From Saccoglossus kowalevskii (Eukaryota; Hemichordata; Enteropneusta; Harrimaniidae), in contig NW_003156739.1 of NCBI RefSeq assembly GCF_000003605.2, forward strand, positions 238,484 through 302,483: a stretch of DNA of 64,000 nucleotides, written 5' to 3'. This document shows positions 57,670 to 64,000 of the stretch, piece by piece (position 1 is the first letter of the stretch; each line of letters opens with the position of its first letter). The notes beneath the pieces are model-generated. The model was given only the letters and a program-made list of their open reading frames with translations, was not told the DNA's origin and ran no database searches. The translations under genes and the position numbers were made by a program.

Positions 57670-60600
57670 TATTCACGCCCTAGATTGAATAGGCATAACT
57701 CTTCATATCAAAATGGTACTTTCAAAATTTGGTACGCTTTTACGTATTTCTTTTTTGGACTGGAGCAAAGAATAAACACAATTGTTTACAGGTCGTGACC
57801 AGTTTTTTTAAAAAAACACTGTGGAAAGTTTATACAGGATTACTTTGTTAAAGGTTGCATAGGCATAATTTGGCAGTGTATTGCGATGAAATATACCCTC
57901 TTCAAACACCCTCCAACGTGTACACGTACGTATAAATGTCACGCCGAGCACATGTGGTATCAACTTAATATCACATACGCAGACCAAACACTCCTGTTTC
58001 TCATTTTTATCTGAAAGACATTCACGAACAACCGTGCCATTAGCACTTGAAGACTACTTTTACTCGTATTAGGTGTCACTGACGTATTTTCCAATTACGA
58101 CGAGAGGCAGTCTGATAACGAGTATTTCCCAAATATAAACACATATAGGTTTACCATTTCAAGTAGCGCCAGGTGATTGACCCATGATCCACATGTTTTT
58201 AAACACACCGTGAATCTCAGAGTATTAAAACAATGATTTCCGTGTTAGCGTGTATTGACAACTGTCATGTGATCACAGTTTACTTGTTGATTACTCCCAT
58301 TTCTTAGATTAGCACAACAAATTTTACTTCCCATTATTATAACGGGCGCCCTCTTTCGATTCCGCGTTTCACGTCCAGCGTGTAGTTTTATTATTTCCAA
58401 TTTCATTTAAATATTGTATAACTCTGAGGGTAGATTATTATATAATAAGTTTCGTTCAATTATTTATTTCGACAACATTTTTAGATTCATATATATCCTG
58501 ATTTTGGATCAACAACTCGTGAGACACATGGTGAGCAGGAGCTTAGACCTATTTATGTTGCTAAGGTACACACCGATTAAAAAAACAACAACAAAAAACG
58601 GCAACTTAAATATCATCTCACAAGCAATTAAACATTCACGGGGGTCTGGTGACCGCGCTTTGTACATAATTCATTGGCGTGAATCTACCGAAGGGTCCGT
58701 GGGTCGCGTAATTGACCTTCGTCGATTTTAATGCCTCGATTTGAATGGGACCGCCTCAAAAAAAAAACAAAAAAACATATGCCCAATCAGAGTTGTCATA
58801 AACTATGGCAACATACGTAATATAAAATGTCGATTTGCTATAGAGGTCGCCGAATCGTGCATAACCAAATGTGAAGCACGAAACTACATTTTTGACGGAA
58901 ATCCAGTGTACTTCAAAAATCAAAAACATTTGCTTGCCAAACAGTAGTGTGCTAGAAAGACTGTTATTGATTATAACACAACTGGTTAAAAACCATACAG
59001 GATAAACAAAATGGCGGATTCCATGCTGATGCTAAACTAAGACAAAACACATTTACAAGTGGTTTATTCAGCTTCTAACGTGACCTCCTATGGCAATGTA
59101 ATACGTATGATAAAAAGCAAATATTCAAGAATCATTCCTAACGCAGCAGCAGTTTTACCCGAGGCATTTGAAAGCATTTGTATATGCATATACATTTATC
59201 TTAATTATGTCTCATTGTTAGGAATTGCATTTACGAATGCGGGACGGCGAATGCCTTCAAAGGAAACTAAAATTAAATTCACATAGTTTTCCCCGTCGGG
59301 AATGAGATGACATTTATTAATGTACTCGCACAATTCCTTTTCATGATTATTTCATACCCTTACGTTTTACTGATTTGTTACTTACTTTGAAACCATGCGG
59401 TGTTTCGTCATCATCTATTATGTGCCGATGAAAGTACCGTAGTATCGTTTTGTCCGTGGTTGATATAGATACATGATTCGCAATAAGTACGGTGCTTGAC
59501 ATTGTATTAGAAGCTTATCATTTAATTGCGTATCTGTGGCTCAAATCAAATCGATGCTATCACAACACACAGTGACATATAGGCTTAGTGGTTTTATGTA
59601 TATTTTGATTTTATTTTTGCATCAAACTGCCAATGTATCAACAAAATACCATTTTGCTACCATTTTCAAAATAAGATATTCGCACGATCTTCAGTGATCT
59701 CCGAAAAAGATGTTTTCTTTTTGTTCTAGCATTTTTGATACTCACAACTCTGGTCTATGATACTTAGCTGTGCTAAAAAAAATAGCGTTTTAGTTGCATA
59801 ATATACTATAGTTGAATGTATTCATCAAGATGCGGTATCAGACATCGATATTAAAATAACGTTTTCTCATTCACATTGCATCTTTAAGGGTAGGCCAGTC
59901 GGAAGAATTTACATAGCAAGATCATGGTCCAGCAATTCCGGCATTCTGTAGTCATTGACTTTGGGCTAGCATATTTCTCAGATCCTGATCTGAGTGCACA
60001 CCGTGACTACATGGCTGCAATCCACCACCAGAAAATGATGAATACAAGCGACGGCAAAACATAGTGTTAAAGAACACGTCCAACGTTTAAATCTTGTGAC
60101 TACGATGAGAAAGCTGTCAGGTCATTTCATCAGTCCCACGAATCTAGGAAACATTTATTGTGTTTACGAGATTATCCAAACGAGACAATTGCTGACGTTT
60201 GTGACGTGTTTTTTTTCTATTTGTAATTATTGCCGTTCCCCTGGGAGTGACACCGGATGTTGGGTTCCTCGTTTGGCAAGACATAGTAATCAGTTCTCGT
60301 CAGTTTGAAATCTCGTTATCTGTGTGAATTACGAGACTGGCCCTTGACTACGCCTCGGAATGATTAGTACATGCAGTTAAATATATATTTATCAAAATAT
60401 AATCTATTTCCAACCTACAGCATAGAACATCGTGACACTATCGTAGTATTTGGTGATCAATTTAGCTGTTTAACTAACAAGGCAAATCGTATTTGTTTCA
60501 AATGTTATCAAGTACAGAAAGTTAAGGGGTCTTTTAGTCATATATCAACACGGTAAAACTAATGGACGCATTATACATAAAGGAAATGCAGGCATTAATT

Positions 60601-61053
60601 CTGTTTCTGAAGAAACTGGAAAATACGGATTAATATATTATATTGCATGCTTAACTGATAGTAATTATCGTTTCTGTTAGGTACACGGTATATTATTATA
60701 CATATTTCCACATTATTTTAACTACTTTTCCAGCATTTAAAATTCAATATCAAATTTATGTTACTTGCTAAATCTGCTTTCTATATCGTAATGTTTATCT
60801 AACGTCGTAAAATTCAATAAATATATCGTGATTCGAATCTAAATCGGTAAAATAGATACATTTGAGATTATTTTTAGTATAGGTCTGATCGATATTATAC
60901 TTTTACAAGACGACTAGTTATGATTTAGCGTAGATTAAAAAAGTTGCTTTAGACACATCGCAACATGGTATTCGTTTGGTGAAATAGTTAACAACGCAAT
61001 GACGCATGCTCGCTGTGTTACCGGTACATAAAAAAAAGAATATATAGTTGATG
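57670..61053. other. No gene recognised
   Basis: Short frames at 58414, 58741, 59059 and 60096 look like chance: no domains, no codon bias and no linking splice sites that I could find. Confidence 0.4.
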
Positions 61054-61317
61054 TTAAAGGGCGGTAGTCGTCGCGCCACGCATGCGTGAGATATATGGGT
61101 CTCATATAAACAAACTAAGACGTTACCAAGTTTTAATTGAGTATTTTCAGGTGATTGGAAAGTATCGAAAAAGTCACTGACAGTCATTAGTGCAAGTCGC
61201 GCACCTCAAACCTCATTCTTGTGATTTCCATTAGAAAAGCACTTTGGATTGTGGGAAAATCAATGTTTATCAACACAAATGTCGCACATGCGCAGCGCGA
61301 CGACTCCTGCCCTTTAA
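61054..61317. mobile_element. TTAA-bordered MITE, family A, best-preserved copy
   Basis: TTAA-AGGGCGGTAGTCGTCGCGCC at the left and GCGCGACGACTCCTGCCCT-TTAA at the right: long inverted repeats and exact TTAA on both sides. Orientation is opposite to 14147 and 56794. No coding capacity. Confidence 0.92.
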
Positions 61318-61776
61318 ATCATAATCAGAATGCAGTCTATCAACATAAATATGGAACAGAAATACTAACAATGTTTATTATTAGCTAAGGTTACACCAGC
61401 CAGCTCCATGGTTACACTAGCACAAACGTTATATATCATTTACCGTCAGTGCGGGTCATTCGATGCGTGTAACTGCATACGACTTCAATCGAATGTGCCG
61501 TTTGGACCCTAACATTAGCAAAACCTTTAAGAAAATTACCTGAACAAATTTTTACCCAATGATTTCGTCGTCGGTCATCACCCCCCCCCCAAAAAAAAGC
61601 GCCCCTACACTGCAAGCAAGGGCAGTCGAAACTCGAGACGACGCCCGAAGTTGTGTCCTCACATGACGTAGAATGTAAACGTGGCACAGCCTCGTGCAAT
61701 GAATTTGCGATGAATATCTCAATACGAGATCTATTTGGAACTGATCACAATCAAAATCAAAGAAAGCTTAGAAAGA

Positions 61777-62578
61777 CCTCCCGTGTGCTGAGAGTATTGG
61801 AAACTATTTAATAATTAATTATTCTTTCAAACAATGTAACAGACCATCAATGTACCAGGTTTTATTGAAATGTGATTGTAGAACAGGAGATATTAATGGA
61901 AAAGCCAAAAAATTTATGAAATTATTATGCAAATTATGTAATTAATATGCACAGGTTTTAGTTAAAACTAATTAGGTCTGAACATAGTGCAAGAGCATCT
62001 ATGTACTCAATCCGATTAAAATAAGATCCTGGTTGGCTTAATTTTGTTTCTTTATATAATTATCAGTTATTTTAATAATAGAAACATATTAAAATAAAAT
62101 TTAAAAAATAAGCCAACCAGGATCTTCTTTTAATCAGATTGCTGTGCAGCAAGTTTTATTGAAATGTAATGAGTAGTACTTGAAATATCAGCAGAAAAGC
62201 AAAAAATGTACTAATTTGGCAAATTAAGTAATTAATTAATATTCACGGATATTAACTCCGAACGTATCAGGTCTGTGCATTGTCCTAGGGCATCTATACA
62301 CCAAGTTTTATTGTAATGTGATGATTAGTACTTGAGATATCAGTGAAAAAGCAAAAAAAAAAAAATGACTACTAGTAATCTTTATGCAAATTAGGTGATT
62401 AATACCCACAAATATGTAATCAAAACTAATTCGGGCTGTGCGTTATTGTAGAGCATCTATGTACCAAGTTTCATTGAAATGTAAGGATTAGTACTTGAAA
62501 TATCAGCGGAAAAGCAGACAGACTTAGAGACAGACTAACTGCAAAGATTCCCATTGCGTGCTTCGCACACGGGAGTCA
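61777..62578. repeat. Same dispersed repeat, opposite orientation
   Basis: Ends cttcgcacacgggagtca (reverse complement of the 26564 start) and opens with ctcccgtgtgctgag, so the two ends look like a short terminal inverted repeat. Internal aaatttgcat/tgaaatgtaa blocks recur about every 160 bases. Confidence 0.7.
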
Positions 62579-64000
62579 ATAAACTATAATATATTAACAG
62601 GAATTATTAAAATTATTTTAAAAATTTTAAGTTCTGTTTGGATATAACTACTATCAAATCTGACAAACTAGAAAATAGTCGCTAATGTCACAACCTATTT
62701 ATGAATAACACTATTGGAAAATATTACTGCAGTTCGGAAGCATTAATATGTGTGATTGATTGGCGATTGGTATATGTTATTATTTCCCCGTTACTTTTCA
62801 TTTAGTCCACACCGTAGGTAATCCATTAATTTATTGTGATACGTTAACCTAGGATATACGGGCTTTCATATATATCCCAGATCTCAGCTGATTTTATTTG
62901 TTTAGCTGAAAATGTGAAAGTCAAGTCATGCGAATGTGTGCTTTGTGCGAGAGGCATATTAACTGGTTAATGAATTCAGAATTTCTTTGGTTGCGCTGAA
63001 ACCAGTCCACATGACGTTAACATTTGAATGCATTTGCATGACTAATAAGATGTACCGACAATGCCATACAACTTTACACAGTCAAATGTAATTGACTGTG
63101 TAAAGTTGTACTAGTCGTATATATGGCATCTCACTTGCTGCTAAAATTGGCGGTGGTAAAGCCGTTGGATGTGTATGTTAACACACGGCAACTGCTGACG
63201 GTTGCCATGGCAACAGTGCCCCTTAAACGGTTTTCAGAAGTCAAGAATTCACGAGAAATAGTCATTATTAGCATTGGATATCGAATCGTTATAGTTATAC
63301 TGAAGACTGTGCAGTAAATTGGATTGCAGCGTGAAGCAATGAAATGATCCCATCAAATCCTGTCAACTTTTTAAAATGATCGATAAGAAAAAAAAGGATA
63401 TTAGCTACGGTAAATATATATTACATTGTCATGGTAATCTGATGATCGTGAACGTCATAGTCCATCAAATATCACGGACGATTAACGATTGAGTGTAATA
63501 TTCAGTTGCTTATAAAAGCACGCCGTTTTCGTGTCATGGTTAGAATGACGATTTAGCGATCTGCACATTACTTCGGAGTAACACATTGTACCTAGCCCGA
63601 CTAAGCGCTGCGCAGCGCTGGTTACCACTCTCCAGTCAGGTCTGGTAAGGCTGTTAATATTTAGCCATTCCGGTCAGAGGGTAACCCGGTAGTGATTGGG
63701 CGGTACATATAATGCGATCTATTATGCTAATCCCAATATACTAATTGTTCGAACAATAGATGAAAGATACACGTTAGAAATTTACATGGTTAATTACACA
63801 AACTATTAGCAGGGATTTCAGACATCAGAGGAGAGTCGGTAACCATGGGAGCAGAAATCGGGCAACCAGGCTGTATTGCAGGGCTGAATTATGTATCTTT
63901 GCATACATTTCTGGATTGCATTTTTAACAATAATCTCTCTGCTGTGTGTGGCTGACTGATTGGTGTATGAACTATTGACTGATTGGTGTAAGGGCTATTG
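62579..64000. other. No gene recognised; one strong hairpin
   Basis: Contains an 18-bp perfect inverted repeat at 63067-63108 (acaactttacacagtcaa, loop of 6) and otherwise nothing that I can identify. Confidence 0.5.

Noticed and set aside
61436-61699. 87-codon - strand frame rich in Cys and His
   Set aside because: No domain spacing fits a zinc finger, it crosses a C/A homopolymer run, and no splice context supports it.

Overview
The window looks like nuclear DNA of an invertebrate animal. It has spliced genes with GT-AG introns, very long introns, many small inverted-repeat transposons, LINE fragments and minisatellites. The style of the dispersed repeats and the moderate divergence of the two genes from vertebrate relatives would fit a marine deuterostome such as a hemichordate or lancelet. 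That is an impression; the sequence does not prove it. One assembly gap (11796-12521) is filled with N.

Two protein-coding genes can be supported. On the + strand at the left edge (2380-5182) lie the last three exons of an ERICH1-like (glutamate-rich protein 1) gene; its N-terminal exons are not visible and probably lie outside the window. On the - strand, 52284 down to 16191, lies an apparently complete RIM gene (regulating synaptic membrane exocytosis, RIMS1/2-like, unc-10/Rim). I resolved 23 coding exons by matching splice sites and reading phase. They join without a break into 3456 coding bases, 1151 residues plus stop. The protein has the full RIM order: N-terminal Rab3-binding helix, eight-cysteine zinc finger, basic/serine linker, PDZ, C2A, serine-rich linker, C2B. 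RIM is the active-zone scaffold that ties Rab3 vesicles, Munc13 and calcium channels together.

Layout: 1-2060 dispersed repeats with a 450-bp tandem duplication; 2380-5182 ERICH1-like 3' exons; 5183-6485 intergenic; 6486-9055 a decayed PIF/Harbinger DNA transposon carrying a MADF-domain gene and a transposase fragment; 9056-16190 repeats, MITEs and the gap; 16191-52284 the RIM gene with transposon-rich introns; 52908-64000 no gene recognised, but a 1.3-kb minisatellite of a 23-bp unit, a 41-bp minisatellite, several MITEs and a dispersed repeat.

The most unusual feature is a 71-bp copy of RIM exon 5, about 94% identical and inverted, inside RIM intron 6. Exon and copy lie in one pre-mRNA and could pair. 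A second point of interest is a run of five consecutive RIM exons (15-19), all multiples of three and all in the same phase, so any subset can be skipped in frame.
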